Of a DNA stretch of 64,000 bases, positions 38,838 to 49,276 are shown piece by piece. The translations under genes were made by a program, and so were the position numbers. The number at the start of each line of letters is the position of its first letter. The stretch's first letter is position 1. Source of the DNA: Caldilineaceae bacterium (GTDB taxonomy: Bacteria > Chloroflexota > Anaerolineae > Caldilineales > Caldilineaceae); assembly GCA_022821585.1 (NCBI GenBank), contig JAJEDI010000050.1, positions 124,001 through 188,000 on the forward strand, in the 5' to 3' direction. Below the pieces are notes generated by a model, which saw only the letters and a program-made list of their open reading frames with translations, was not told where the DNA came from and did not search any database.

Positions 38838-40289
38838 TTAGTGGGTACGATTGCGAATTTGCAGGCGTGCGGGCCCGCGCAATAGACCCCAAGCGCTCAT
38901 TCCCAGGGCCACGACAACGAGCGCCATCGCAGCGAATGCGACATCACGCAAGGCGGCAGACTGGGCTGCGGCAGCCGCTTCGGTAACGTCACCGGCGAGA
39001 GCTGGCCCGGCATATGCATATACACGACTTGCCCAAAGCGCCCCCAGCGCGGCAACTCCAGATGTGTTTCCCAACGTCCGGCAGATCACGTTGACGCCAC
39101 TGACAACTCCCAGTCTTTCTCTGGGCACTGAGCCCATTACCGCGCTGTTGTTGGGAGACTGAAAGATGCCCATTCCCAGGCCCAGGGGTATGACTCTCAG
39201 AACGTAGCCCAGAATCGATGTTTCGGCGGTTAGCGTGCTGACAGTGTAGCAGCCGTATGCCAGGATTACCAATCCTGCCGTGGCGATCATTCGATAGCCG
39301 AAGCGGTCTGAAAGCATACCAGAAACTGGCGAGGCCAGGCCGAAAAAGAACATCGTAGCTGTCAACAGTAGCCCGACAACTGTAGGGTCCAGTTTCAAAA
39401 GGTTGGTCAGATAGAAAGGGAGGAGGAGCGAAATGCCGCCAGAAACGATAAAACTGATCAACCTCATCGACAGATTGAGGTTGAAGAGGGCGTTGCGAAA
39501 GAGAGACAGGTCGAGGAGCGGCTGGCTTGCGCTCGACCCTGTGCGGATGAACAACACGAGCATCAGTAGAGAGAGGGCCAAGAGGCCCAGCATAGCAGGG
39601 GATTGAAAGCCTATCCGCTCACCGAAGGTAAGGAACAGCATAAGCGCCAGCAGACCGGTAGAGAAGGTCTGGAAGCCGATCCAGTCAAATTCCTGGCGGC
39701 CGGCGGGGTAGGTACTCGGCAAATAGCGCCACGCCAAAATGAAACTGATGCAACCGACAGGCGGGCCAACGAAGAAAATCCAGCGCCACGAGAGATATTC
39801 GAGGAGGGCGCCCCCCAAGATGGGGCCGGCGATACCGCCGACCGAGACGGTGGCGCTGAAGAGGCCGAGGGCTTTGCCGCGCTCGGAGGCAGGGAATGTT
39901 TCGGTTACGATACCCATACTCAGGGCAGTTGCAAATGCGCCGCCGATGGCCTGCAGGACACGGAAAAACAGGAGGAACTGGATATTGGGAGCAAGCCCAG
40001 CAAGTACGGAGCTAATGGCAAATGCGATGGTGCCGCTGAGGAAAATGGGCTTCTTGCCCACCATGTCTCCCAGCCTGCCCACGCCCAGCATGATAGCTGT
40101 CTGCGTGAGAGAAAAGGAGAGCACGACCCACTGAACGAGTGCAAAGTCGACGTCGAATTCGGTTATGAGCGCGGGCAATACCACTCTGACTACGCCGCCG
40201 TCGAAAGAGGCGAGAAAGATTCCTGAACCGAGTGCGGCGAAGATATGCCACTTGCGCTCGACGAAGAGGTTCTCGGTAGATTTTGCCAT
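38838..40289 (-). CDS. MFS transporter, DHA2-type multidrug exporter family (1 of 3)
   Basis: ALVQWVVLSFSLTQTAIMLGVGRLGDMVGKKPIFLSGTIAF; PNNSAVMGSVPRERLGVVSG; start placed at MAKSTENL. Confidence 0.9.
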   Translation of the reverse strand: MAKSTENLFVERKWHIFAALGSGIFLASFDGGVVRVVLPALITEFDVDFALVQWVVLSFSLTQTAIMLGVGRLGDMVGKKPIFLSGTIAFAISSVLAGLAPNIQFLLFFRVLQAIGGAFATALSMGIVTETFPASERGKALGLFSATVSVGGIAGPILGGALLEYLSWRWIFFVGPPVGCISFILAWRYLPSTYPAGRQEFDWIGFQTFSTGLLALMLFLTFGERIGFQSPAMLGLLALSLLMLVLFIRTGSSASQPLLDLSLFRNALFNLNLSMRLISFIVSGGISLLLPFYLTNLLKLDPTVVGLLLTATMFFFGLASPVSGMLSDRFGYRMIATAGLVILAYGCYTVSTLTAETSILGYVLRVIPLGLGMGIFQSPNNSAVMGSVPRERLGVVSGVNVICRTLGNTSGVAALGALWASRVYAYAGPALAGDVTEAAAAAQSAALRDVAFAAMALVVVALGMSAWGLLRGPARLQIRNRTH

Positions 40290-40504
40290 CGCGTGCGGGA
40301 GACCACACCTTTTCGGTAGGATGGGCAGAACGGACCCAAGGCCGCTGCCAGGCGAATCAGTCGGAAGGTAACACGGCGAAACTGCTGTTTGCACGCAGAC
40401 TTCGGCTGGCAATCAGCGACGCGAAACGGTTCGGCGGGCATGTTTCGCGAACGGGGATTCCGGACCCGCCAGGAAGACCGAAGATTTGCCGGCGCACGGC
40501 CTGG

Positions 40505-41956
40505 TCAGAGTCCACTTTGGACTCTTTGTAGCGGGGCCCGGGCCTCCAGGATTCCCCATGCGCTCAGAATGAGCGCGACTGCAACAATTGCGAGTGCGGT
40601 GTAGGTGACGTCGCGCAGACCGGCAATCTGGATGGCGGCGGCAGCTTCGGTGACACCACCAGTGTATTCAGGTCCTGCATGTGCGGTAACACGGCTGGCC
40701 CAGAGAGCCCCCAGGGCGGCGATGCCGGAAGTACGACCTAGTGTACGGGCGATGACGTTGATGCCGCTGGCGACGCCGAGACGTTCGCGGGGGACGGAGC
40801 CCATTACGGCACTGTTGTTTGGGGATTGAAACATTCCCATGCCCAGACCCAAGGTGGACACGCGCACAACGTAGCCTAGAATCGACGTGTCAACGCCGAG
40901 CGTGCTCACAGCGTAGCAGCCGAAGGCCATCAGAACCAGTCCTGCGCCGGCGATGCGCCTGTAACCGAATCGATCGGAAAGGATGCCGGCGATCGGGGAG
41001 GCGACCCCGAAGGAGATCCACGACGCAGTCAGAAGCAGGCCCACGACTACGGGATCCAGCAGTAGGACATTTGTCAGGTAGAAGGGGAGAAGCAGGTAAA
41101 CGCCCCCGAGAACAATGAAGCTGATGAGGCGCATGGAAAGGTTGAGGCTGAACTGCGTGTTCTTGAAGATGGCCAGGTTGAGGAGGGGATCCTGCACGCG
41201 TCGTTCTGTCCGCATAAACAATGCGAATGTCAAGAGTGAAAGGGCAAACAGTCCCAACATGGCAGGAGAGCGGTAGCCGGCGCGCTGACCGAAAGTAAGG
41301 AAAAGCATGAGGGTCAACAGACAAGCAGCCAGAGAAAGCGAGCCGGTCCAGTCGAACCGCTGACGGCCGCTGGGGGCGGAAACCGGCATGTAGCGCCACG
41401 CAAGGTAGAAGCTGACACAACTAATGGGAATACCAACGAAAAAGATCCAGCGCCACGACAGGAAGTCCAGCAGTAACCCGCCCAAGAAGGGTCCGGCTAT
41501 GCCGCCCAGTGAGACACTGGCGCTGAACACGCCGAGCGCTTTGCCGCGTTCGGAAGCGGGGAAGATTTCCGTCAGGATGCCCATGCTGAGGGCGGTTGCA
41601 AAGGCGCCGCCGACGGCCTGGAGAACTCGAAAGAGGAGAAGGAGCTCGATATTCGGCGCCAGCCCGGCGAGGACGGAACCGACCACAAAGGCCACAGTGC
41701 CACCAAGAAACACAGGCTTTTTGCCAATCATATCTCCCAGCCGTCCCACACTCAGAACGATCGCTGTTTTGGTAAGCGTAAAGGAAAGAACGACCCATTG
41801 AACGAGCGTGAAGCCGACCTGAAGTTCGGTCACCAAGGTGGGGAGAATGACGGCAACGATGCTGATTTCCAAGGAGTCCACGAAGACGCCGGTGCCGAGG
41901 GCGCCGAAGATGAGCCATCTTTGCCTGGAGGTAAGAGTGTCAGCAAGATTAGTCAT
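40505..41956 (-). CDS. MFS transporter, DHA2-type (2 of 3)
   Basis: TLVQWVVLSFTLTKTAIVLSVGRLGDMIGKKPVFLGGTVAF; PNNSAVMGSVPRERLGVASG. Confidence 0.92.
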   Translation of the reverse strand: MTNLADTLTSRQRWLIFGALGTGVFVDSLEISIVAVILPTLVTELQVGFTLVQWVVLSFTLTKTAIVLSVGRLGDMIGKKPVFLGGTVAFVVGSVLAGLAPNIELLLLFRVLQAVGGAFATALSMGILTEIFPASERGKALGVFSASVSLGGIAGPFLGGLLLDFLSWRWIFFVGIPISCVSFYLAWRYMPVSAPSGRQRFDWTGSLSLAACLLTLMLFLTFGQRAGYRSPAMLGLFALSLLTFALFMRTERRVQDPLLNLAIFKNTQFSLNLSMRLISFIVLGGVYLLLPFYLTNVLLLDPVVVGLLLTASWISFGVASPIAGILSDRFGYRRIAGAGLVLMAFGCYAVSTLGVDTSILGYVVRVSTLGLGMGMFQSPNNSAVMGSVPRERLGVASGINVIARTLGRTSGIAALGALWASRVTAHAGPEYTGGVTEAAAAIQIAGLRDVTYTALAIVAVALILSAWGILEARAPLQRVQSGL

Positions 41957-42060
41957 GAATCAGAGAGTGATCGCAGGGTCATGCGTCGGTCGCTGGCGGC
42001 ACGGTATCATGGTCAGAGTGGGCTGGCCTGTATAGAAGCGATCGTAGGCAATAGAGCGGC

Positions 42061-43500
42061 CTACGATGAAGCCCGTACCGGGCGTGACGCCGTACGGAAA
42101 TGCAGCGTTTCCCACGCGATCAGCGCCAAGGTGACGCCGATCAGGACTAAAGCGGCGTAGGAGACGCTCTGGAGTGCCGCGATCTGGGCAGCAGGTGCGG
42201 CCTCGGTGACCACGCCGTTGAATTCCGGCCCGGCTTTGACCTGCACGCGGTGGGCCCAGAGGGTACCCAGCACGGCCACGCCGGCGGCGCGTCCCAGAAA
42301 GCGTCCAATGGTGTTTGTGCCGCTGGCAATACCGAGTCGCTCGAGCGGCACGGAGCCCATTACCCCGCTGTTTGTAGGTGAATGTGAGATCCCAAAGCCA
42401 AGGGCTACAGGCGCGACGCGCAGAACGAAATCCAGAGCCGAACTTGAGGCATTGAGTGTGCCAACAGTGTAGCTGCCGAGGGCGAGAACAGCCAAGCCCA
42501 CGCCGGCCACGGGGCGGAACCCGAACCGATCTGTAAGCGCGCCGGAAACGAGCACGGCCACGCCGAAACAGATCCAGAAGGCTGTGAGGAGCAGGCCAGC
42601 AAGCAAGGGCTCGATCAGAAGGATGTCCACGAGATAGAAGGGGAAAAGAAACCACAGACCACCAATCGTGATGTTGGTGAGGATCCGTATCGACAGGTTT
42701 ACATTGAATTGCGGGCTCCTGAACAGGGACAGGTCGAGAAGTGGTTCCTTTACCCGCGCCTCATTGCGGACAAACTGCCAAAAAGAGTAGATTGAGACGG
42801 CGAACAACGCCAGCATGGTAGGAGAACGGAAGCCGAGGCGGTTGCCGAAGGTCAGGCAGAGCATGAGTGTCAGGAGACCGGTAAACAGCAGGAAGGAGCC
42901 TTCCCAGTCGAAGCCCTGCCGGCCGGTTGGGCGAGACGCAGGCAGATAGCGCCAGGCCAGTATGAGGCTGATCAGGCTGAATGGTTGCGCTACGAAAAAG
43001 ATCCAGCGCCACGACAGAGCGCCAAAGATGAAGCCCCCCATCATGGGCCCGAGAATACTGCCAGCCGCGAAGATGGCACCGAATACGCCCAACGCTTTGC
43101 CGCGCTCTGCAGGGGGGAAGGTCTCGATCACGATGCCATAGTTCAAAGCGATTGCGAATGCCGCGCCCACTGCCTGCAGCACGCGAAAGAGAATCAGCAG
43201 TTCGATTGTTGGCGCGAGACCGGGGAGGATCGAGGTGACCATAAAGGCGATCGTGCCGCCGAGGAAGACTGGTCGCTTGCCGAGCATATCCCCCAATCGA
43301 CCCACTATGGGCATAACCGAGACTTGGACGAGGGTGTAGGACAGGAGCACCCACTGACCGGTGGCAAAGTTGATTCTGAATTCGCGCACGATATCAGGTA
43401 GAACGACGGCTGCGGAGTTGAAAATAAGCGAAGCCATAAAGATGACGCCGGCCAGGGCGGCCAGAATCTTCCATTTGTGGTCGTTTGAAGTCGTTTCCAA
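42061..43500 (-). CDS. MFS transporter, DHA2-type (3 of 3)
   Basis: GQWVLLSYTLVQVSVMPIVGRLGDMLGKRPVFLGGTIAF; SPTNSGVMGSVPLERLGIASG. Confidence 0.92.
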   Translation of the reverse strand: METTSNDHKWKILAALAGVIFMASLIFNSAAVVLPDIVREFRINFATGQWVLLSYTLVQVSVMPIVGRLGDMLGKRPVFLGGTIAFMVTSILPGLAPTIELLILFRVLQAVGAAFAIALNYGIVIETFPPAERGKALGVFGAIFAAGSILGPMMGGFIFGALSWRWIFFVAQPFSLISLILAWRYLPASRPTGRQGFDWEGSFLLFTGLLTLMLCLTFGNRLGFRSPTMLALFAVSIYSFWQFVRNEARVKEPLLDLSLFRSPQFNVNLSIRILTNITIGGLWFLFPFYLVDILLIEPLLAGLLLTAFWICFGVAVLVSGALTDRFGFRPVAGVGLAVLALGSYTVGTLNASSSALDFVLRVAPVALGFGISHSPTNSGVMGSVPLERLGIASGTNTIGRFLGRAAGVAVLGTLWAHRVQVKAGPEFNGVVTEAAPAAQIAALQSVSYAALVLIGVTLALIAWETLHFRTASRPVRASS

Positions 43501-43543
43501 GGACGGTGCCTCTGTTCTTGAGAGAGGAGATTGTCCAGACCGC

Positions 43544-45319
43544 TCAGGGCTGGGAGGCCTCGCCTGAGGAGGACTGATCCGTTCGAACTGCGCGGCGGGT
43601 GATTGTCAGTAAAATGCCCGGCGGAAGGGCTCGTACGTCAATCAGCGAGAGGACGCGGTCCGGCCAGCGAACTTCCAGTGCGATGATACTACTTTCGAGG
43701 GGCAATCCAAAGTGTTGGCGGGCGCTGCGGCCGGAGAGGTAGCCGCCGGCTGCGTGCACGCTGCGGCGGTAGATGCCGGTCGAGGTGTGCAGGAGGAGCT
43801 CTGCGCCTAAGGCGCGCGTGTTGCCGCTGCCGGGGTGACGCAGATCGACAAGCAGGGAGCGGCCACTGCACAACCTGTTCTCGAAGATTTGGGACGGGGA
43901 ACGCAGGTTGTTGATCAGCACATCCAGATCGCCATCGCCGTCGAAGTCGGCCATGCTCATGCCGCGGCCACCGGCGGTGCTGTTCAGCTTCCATTCGGGG
44001 GCGGGCGTGAAGCGGTTGCCCTCGTCGTTGCGGTAGGCCTGGTTTTCTTCTACGAGCTCATCGCCGGGCAGGTGACGGAAGATCTCCATTGCGGTCATGC
44101 CGTTGACGACGTACAGATCGAGCATGCCGTCCTGGTCGATGTCGCCAAATTGGGCGGACCAGCTCCAGCCGCTGAAGGGGATGCGCCAAGCTTCGGCCCG
44201 GTCGGACCATGCATCGCCCTGCCGTTCCTGGAGGACATTAGCCATGACCTGGGGGGCGTCGTCGGGGCTGGGGGGAGGCATTGTCTCCATTACGGGCAGC
44301 CACTGGCGCATGATTTCGGGTTCTTCTGAGTACGGGTGCATGTCGGCGGCGAAGAGCTCCGGCCGGCCGTCGTTGTCGATGTCGCCGCTGTCGAAGCTCA
44401 TGGTGCTAAAGGTTGTAGTGGCGAACAGGTCGGCTGCGAGCCAGCTGCCGTCGCGCTGGTTGAGGAAGACGGCGTCGTGCAGGTCAAAGTCGTTTCCTAC
44501 AAGGATGTCCAGCCGGCGGTCGCCGTTCAGATCAAGCAGTTGCAGGGCGAGCCCCTGGGCGCGTGAGGCAAGGCGTGTTGGCAGGAACCGTCCGTTTTCG
44601 TTTTCGTAGATGAAGACGCCGTTCTGATCGGTAGCATCCAATGCGCGGCGCCCCATCTGCTTTTCCAGCGAGGCGTCGTAAGAGGCAGTCACCAGATCGA
44701 GGTCGCCGTCCCTGTCCAGATCGCCCCATTGCAGCGAGTAGGCAAGGCCGGTGACACCCTGAAGTCGCGCAAGCTCCTGTTCGTCAGCGAACGGGGCGGT
44801 GTTGTCCCCGGCACCCTGATTATGCCAGTAAACGAGAGTTCCTGAGCGGCTGGTGGCGGTAATATCGAGCCAGCCATCGCCGTCTAAGTCGACGAGCGCG
44901 AGGCCGCGCAGGCTGCTGTCGAGCAGGAGCTGGGGGCGGAAGTTCCAGTTGCCTTCGTTCCAGAAAATCTGGTTGGGGCCGAGTAGATTGGCGAGGACAA
45001 AGTCTTCGTCGCCGTCGTTGTCGAGGTCGCCGACGGCGAGGCCGGCGCCGTTGCTGGTGAAGTAAGTGACACGCTCGAAGGCGGTGCCGGTGACATGGGG
45101 CAGCAGGTGTTCGACGAAGCTACCGGTACAAGAAGGAGGTTGCGCGCCGTTTTGTGTGGCAGAGGCGGCGCGCGGACTCGAGGTTTGTACCGTGATGCTG
45201 TGTGTTTCTGACAGCGGAGCGTAGGAAACCGAACCGGGCAGGTGGTCGCTGACGAAAGCGGCTGAGCAAGCGGAGAGGAGAAGCGCTACGAAAGCAAGCG
45301 CGAGAGTTGCAATACGCAT
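43544..45319 (-). CDS. FG-GAP/VCBS repeat lipoprotein with ASPIC/UnbV C-terminal domain
   Basis: Repeated D-x-D-x-D-G-D calcium motifs (DLDNDGDEDFVLAN, DLDGDGWLDI, DLDRDGDLDLV, DFDGDGDLDVLINN); lipobox LLSACSA; ALGAELLLHT...LPLESSIIALEVRWPD. Confidence 0.9.
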   Translation of the reverse strand: MRIATLALAFVALLLSACSAAFVSDHLPGSVSYAPLSETHSITVQTSSPRAASATQNGAQPPSCTGSFVEHLLPHVTGTAFERVTYFTSNGAGLAVGDLDNDGDEDFVLANLLGPNQIFWNEGNWNFRPQLLLDSSLRGLALVDLDGDGWLDITATSRSGTLVYWHNQGAGDNTAPFADEQELARLQGVTGLAYSLQWGDLDRDGDLDLVTASYDASLEKQMGRRALDATDQNGVFIYENENGRFLPTRLASRAQGLALQLLDLNGDRRLDILVGNDFDLHDAVFLNQRDGSWLAADLFATTTFSTMSFDSGDIDNDGRPELFAADMHPYSEEPEIMRQWLPVMETMPPPSPDDAPQVMANVLQERQGDAWSDRAEAWRIPFSGWSWSAQFGDIDQDGMLDLYVVNGMTAMEIFRHLPGDELVEENQAYRNDEGNRFTPAPEWKLNSTAGGRGMSMADFDGDGDLDVLINNLRSPSQIFENRLCSGRSLLVDLRHPGSGNTRALGAELLLHTSTGIYRRSVHAAGGYLSGRSARQHFGLPLESSIIALEVRWPDRVLSLIDVRALPPGILLTITRRAVRTDQSSSGEASQP

Positions 45320-45338
45320 TGGCTGTTGTCCCTTGGAC

Positions 45339-46253
45339 CTAACCCTTAACCCCGGTCAGGGAGATGCCCTCGATAAAGGTGCGTTGGGCGAGGAAAAAGG
45401 TGAGAATGACAGGGAGCGCGACGATGGTGCTGACGGCCATCAGGTAGGGCAGCCCGTTGCTGAAGTTGCCGATTTCATTGGCACGTCTACTGAGGATTTC
45501 TATTCCAAGCGCAAGGGGGTAGCGATCCTCGTCGCGCAGGTAGATCAGGGGACCGAGATAGTCGTTCCAAGCCCAGAGAAAGCGGAAGAGGGCGACTACA
45601 GCCAAGGCAGGCTTTGTCAGCGGCAAGATGATGAGGAAGAGAATACCGAATTCGCTGGCGCCGTCGATGCGGGCGGCGTCGGAAAGCTCCTCGGGCAGCG
45701 TCATAAAGAACTGGCGCAGCAAGAAGATCATGTAGGGATGGCCGAAGAGGGCGGGCACCACGAGCGGACGGTAGGTGTCCAGCCAGCCCAGTGCCTTGAA
45801 GGTAATGAAGAGGGGTACCATCGTCACCGCCCACGGAAGCATCATCGTCATCACCACCACCCAGAAGAGCGTGTCCCGTCCCGGCCAGCGGATGCGGGAA
45901 AAGCCGTAGGCGACGATGGTTGAAGACAATAACGTGAAGAGGACAACCGGACCCGTATAAAGAAAGACGGAGTTGAATGCGTAGCGGGTAAAGGGCAGTA
46001 TCTGCCAGGCATTAACGAAGTTCTCGGGATGGGCCGGAATCGGAACCAGAATCGGCGGTACCGTGAATATCTGCGAATCTACCTTGAGCGCCGAGCTGAC
46101 CATCCAGTAGAGGGGGAATGCGAAACTGAAGGTCAGGGGAATCAGTACGAAGTATTTGATGAATTCGATGGAGAAATCGACCAGGCGCCTCTTGCCCACG
46201 CCGTAGTGCCTGGGCACAGGTCTTACCTGCTGTTGGGAGGCCGCTGTGCTCAC
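45339..46253 (-). CDS. Carbohydrate ABC transporter permease (MalG type)
   Basis: Multi-TM; EAA-loop-like ELSDAARIDGASEFGILFLIILPLTKPAL. Confidence 0.93.
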   Translation of the reverse strand: MSTAASQQQVRPVPRHYGVGKRRLVDFSIEFIKYFVLIPLTFSFAFPLYWMVSSALKVDSQIFTVPPILVPIPAHPENFVNAWQILPFTRYAFNSVFLYTGPVVLFTLLSSTIVAYGFSRIRWPGRDTLFWVVVMTMMLPWAVTMVPLFITFKALGWLDTYRPLVVPALFGHPYMIFLLRQFFMTLPEELSDAARIDGASEFGILFLIILPLTKPALAVVALFRFLWAWNDYLGPLIYLRDEDRYPLALGIEILSRRANEIGNFSNGLPYLMAVSTIVALPVILTFFLAQRTFIEGISLTGVKG

Positions 46254-47167
46254 TTATCGCCTCCGTAGTAGACCCAACGTGCAGAGGAGCGGAAAACAAG
46301 AATTGTAAAGACGACGATGATGAAGAGGAGGATCCAGGCGAGCGCAGACGCCTTGCCCATGCGCAGATAGGCGAAGGCGTTGCGGTACAGATGCACCAGA
46401 TAGAATTCGGTCGAGTTCATGGGGCCGCCTTGTGTGAGCAGCCACGGGATCGTAAATTCCTGGAAGGCGACGATCAGCCCCATTATCAGGTTGAACAGGA
46501 TGATTGGTGATGTAATTGGAATGGTAACGTTGCGAAAACGGTGCCAGATGTTGGCCCCGTCGACGGTGGCGGCTTCGTAGAGCGCGCGCGGTACATCCTG
46601 CAGAGAGGCGAGGAAGATGACGACAGCAGCGCCGTTGGCCCAGACGGCAACTAGGATCAGCGATGGCTTGGACCATGCAGGATTGGACAGGAAGGGGATG
46701 ACGGGCAGGCCGAAAAAGCGGAGGAGACCGTTGATTGCACCCCATTGGACGTTCATGAGGAAGTCCCACACCATTGCGGAGGCGACTGCGGGCACGATCG
46801 AGGGAATATAGATAATGCCGCGGAAAAAGGTACGGGCGACGACGCGCGAGTTGAGCATATTGGCGATGATGAAGGCCGAGCCGACGCCGAGGGGGACGCT
46901 GACCCCGACATAGTAGATGGTGTTGCCCATCACGTTCCAGAAGTGGGGATCGTCGAAGAAAAGTGTGGTGTAGTTTTTGATGCCGAGGAAGACGGGGGGT
47001 CGCAGCAGATCGTAGCGGGTCAGGCTATAGTAGAGGGATGCGAGCAGCGGATAGATAGTGAAGACGACGAAGCCCACGACCCAGGGCGAGACGAAAAGCA
47101 GGCCCAGGCGCAGGTTGCGCCATTCACCCGGCGTATAACGGCTGACTTTTTGTGCACTTGCGGCCAT
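46250..47167 (-). CDS. Carbohydrate ABC transporter permease (MalF type)
   Basis: LYEAATVDGANIWHRFRNVTIPITSPIILFNLIMGLI; 4-bp overlap with downstream permease; start at MAASAQKV. Confidence 0.93.
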   Translation of the reverse strand: MAASAQKVSRYTPGEWRNLRLGLLFVSPWVVGFVVFTIYPLLASLYYSLTRYDLLRPPVFLGIKNYTTLFFDDPHFWNVMGNTIYYVGVSVPLGVGSAFIIANMLNSRVVARTFFRGIIYIPSIVPAVASAMVWDFLMNVQWGAINGLLRFFGLPVIPFLSNPAWSKPSLILVAVWANGAAVVIFLASLQDVPRALYEAATVDGANIWHRFRNVTIPITSPIILFNLIMGLIVAFQEFTIPWLLTQGGPMNSTEFYLVHLYRNAFAYLRMGKASALAWILLFIIVVFTILVFRSSARWVYYGGDK

Positions 47168-47235
47168 AAAGTCACCTTGGCAGGGGAGCAGAAAGCCGGC
47201 GACCGGATGCTGCTGGACCGGTCGCCAGCGTGCGA

Positions 47236-48582
47236 CTACGAAAGTCCCTGCGCCTCCCATTCTGCCTCGGCGCGCTTTTGCATCTCCGCCACGGCCTCTT
47301 CGGCGGTCATGAAGTCACGATAGACCTGCTCGCGCAGCTCGTTCACCTGTGTGTACATGTACCAGTGGATCGGGCAGCGTCGGCCGATAATCCAATCGGT
47401 GACTTCATCAACGCTTTCGAGGTAGAAGCGCAGACCGGGATATGTATCGGGGTCGATGGTCGAAATAAAGGATTTGACGCCCATGATCCAGCCGACTGAA
47501 TCGAAGATGATGTTCATCGGCTCATTGGTGTGCATGATTTCGGCAAAATTGAACATGCCGTCCGGATTGTTGGCCTCTTTGAAGATTTGGATCATATGGG
47601 CGCCGGTCGCCTGGATTTTGGCGCCTTCGCGGAAAGCGGGCACCGGCGGCCAAGCGGACCGGTTGAAGGGCGCGAGCTCCGGTTTCTCACTTACGGTTTC
47701 GCCGCAGTGCCAGTAGCCGTCCATTATAATCGACTGCACCTCTGCGTAGTAGGAGCCGCCCCACCTTCCCTGACCCTCGACGGAGCGCAGGCCGGCAAAG
47801 TTATCGGGGCCAATGTGACGGAAGAACTCAGCCTGGGTTTCGATTCCCAGAGCCATTAGTTCATGGTCAAAGTGGAAGGTCTGCTCTTCGTCGTTCCACC
47901 AGGCATGACCGAAGGAGTGGGAGATGAAGTCCGGCTCGGCCGCCATGGCATCCACCGGGTCGAAGCCCATGCGAATGACGTTGCCGCCTTCGTCGAACTT
48001 TGACAGTTCCACATGCCACTCCATGACAGCCTCCCAAGTCAAGGGCAGGTCGTCGACATCGAGGCCGACTTCTTCGACATGCTTGGCGTTGTAGTTCATT
48101 CCATACCACATGAAGCCCTCGACGGAAGGCACACCGATCAGGTTGCTGCCATAGACGGCGGCATTCCAAACGGGTTCGAGCACGCCTGACGGGTCGATGA
48201 TGTCGCTGCCATTCACGTAGTCATTGCAGTCGATGACGATGCCGCGCGCCCATAAACCGGGGTAGTCAATGTTTGAGCCGCCGTCGGGCGTATCGCCGGC
48301 TGCGAGGGCAGCGGCAAGGTCCTCCAGGCCAACAGGGCGAACATTGAATTCCGTATCTTCGCCGGCGAGGGCCTTGAAGCTGTCCAGCTGGGCAATCTCC
48401 CTAAATGGCTCCACGGCACTGCCCCAGCCCGACACGAATTCGATGGTCTTGGGTTCGGAGGCCATGGTGTCGCCGCCGGCAGGTGCGGCGCCGGGCACGG
48501 CGCAGGCGGCCAGCGCGGTGGTGCCAGCAACAAGGCCGGTGGTGCGCAGGAAGGCGCGGCGGCTGATGTTTGGGATTGTCAT
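47236..48582 (-). CDS. ABC transporter extracellular solute-binding protein, Tat-like signal
   Basis: ISRRAFLRTTGLVAGTTALAACAVPGA; operonic with two permeases. Confidence 0.9.
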   Translation of the reverse strand: MTIPNISRRAFLRTTGLVAGTTALAACAVPGAAPAGGDTMASEPKTIEFVSGWGSAVEPFREIAQLDSFKALAGEDTEFNVRPVGLEDLAAALAAGDTPDGGSNIDYPGLWARGIVIDCNDYVNGSDIIDPSGVLEPVWNAAVYGSNLIGVPSVEGFMWYGMNYNAKHVEEVGLDVDDLPLTWEAVMEWHVELSKFDEGGNVIRMGFDPVDAMAAEPDFISHSFGHAWWNDEEQTFHFDHELMALGIETQAEFFRHIGPDNFAGLRSVEGQGRWGGSYYAEVQSIIMDGYWHCGETVSEKPELAPFNRSAWPPVPAFREGAKIQATGAHMIQIFKEANNPDGMFNFAEIMHTNEPMNIIFDSVGWIMGVKSFISTIDPDTYPGLRFYLESVDEVTDWIIGRRCPIHWYMYTQVNELREQVYRDFMTAEEAVAEMQKRAEAEWEAQGLS

Positions 48583-49246
48583 TTTGTCTCTCTCTTTAAT
48601 ATGGATGGTTAGGTTATTCTTTCGTGTTCATTGCGAGAGCTGGGACGCTTTAAGTCATTAGCCAGGCATTCACTCTTAGCCAGGACAGGGCCAACACACG
48701 GTTCCAGGGACGCAGCCAATCTGCTGCTGGTTCACTGGTACGAGGAAGCGCGTCCTTGGCGCTTGGCGGCCGCCGTGTGCAGGGGACACACGTTTGAGAC
48801 GGGCAATTGGAGAGACTCCCAGGCAGGTGGGGCATCTCGGGCACTGGGTCCGGGACAGGCTAGCGTGCCAGGCGATGACTAGTCCGTGGGATTATATCAG
48901 ATGGTGACGCAGTAACGAAAGAATTGACTGGGTTTGGGCCATCGTGCCCAGAGTCGGTAGCCACAGCCGGCTGCTGTCGAGGCCGACGATGGGCGGCCGT
49001 ACTGGAATCAGATTGCATGAACAGGATTTGCATAAATGCGGTACCTTTGGCCGTGGGGCGGCAAAATTCTTGTCACCAGATGTCGCGTTAAGTCTACCTT
49101 TGACGCGCCAAAACGACTGATTCATATGATGGGCTGTGATTAAGGCCTAGCCGACGCTTTGGGTCTCGTACCGGTGTCTGCGCGGGTTGTACGAGAGTTG
49201 TACAATAGATTCCCTGGCGGGACCTGTTTAGACGCATAAACGCGTG

Positions 49247-49276
49247 TTAAGTCGGTTTAAGTCGGGTTTTGTCGGT
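49247..49276. repeat. Three 10-bp tandem iterons, TTAAGTCGGT TTAAGTCGGG TTTTGTCGGT, plus a fourth unit at 49469-49478
   Basis: Exact 10-bp period by direct reading. Confidence 0.75.

Noticed and set aside
39603-40226. 207-aa plus-strand ORF with low-complexity acidic composition
   Set aside because: Antisense to the MFS transporter; composition is the mirror of hydrophobic TM codons.
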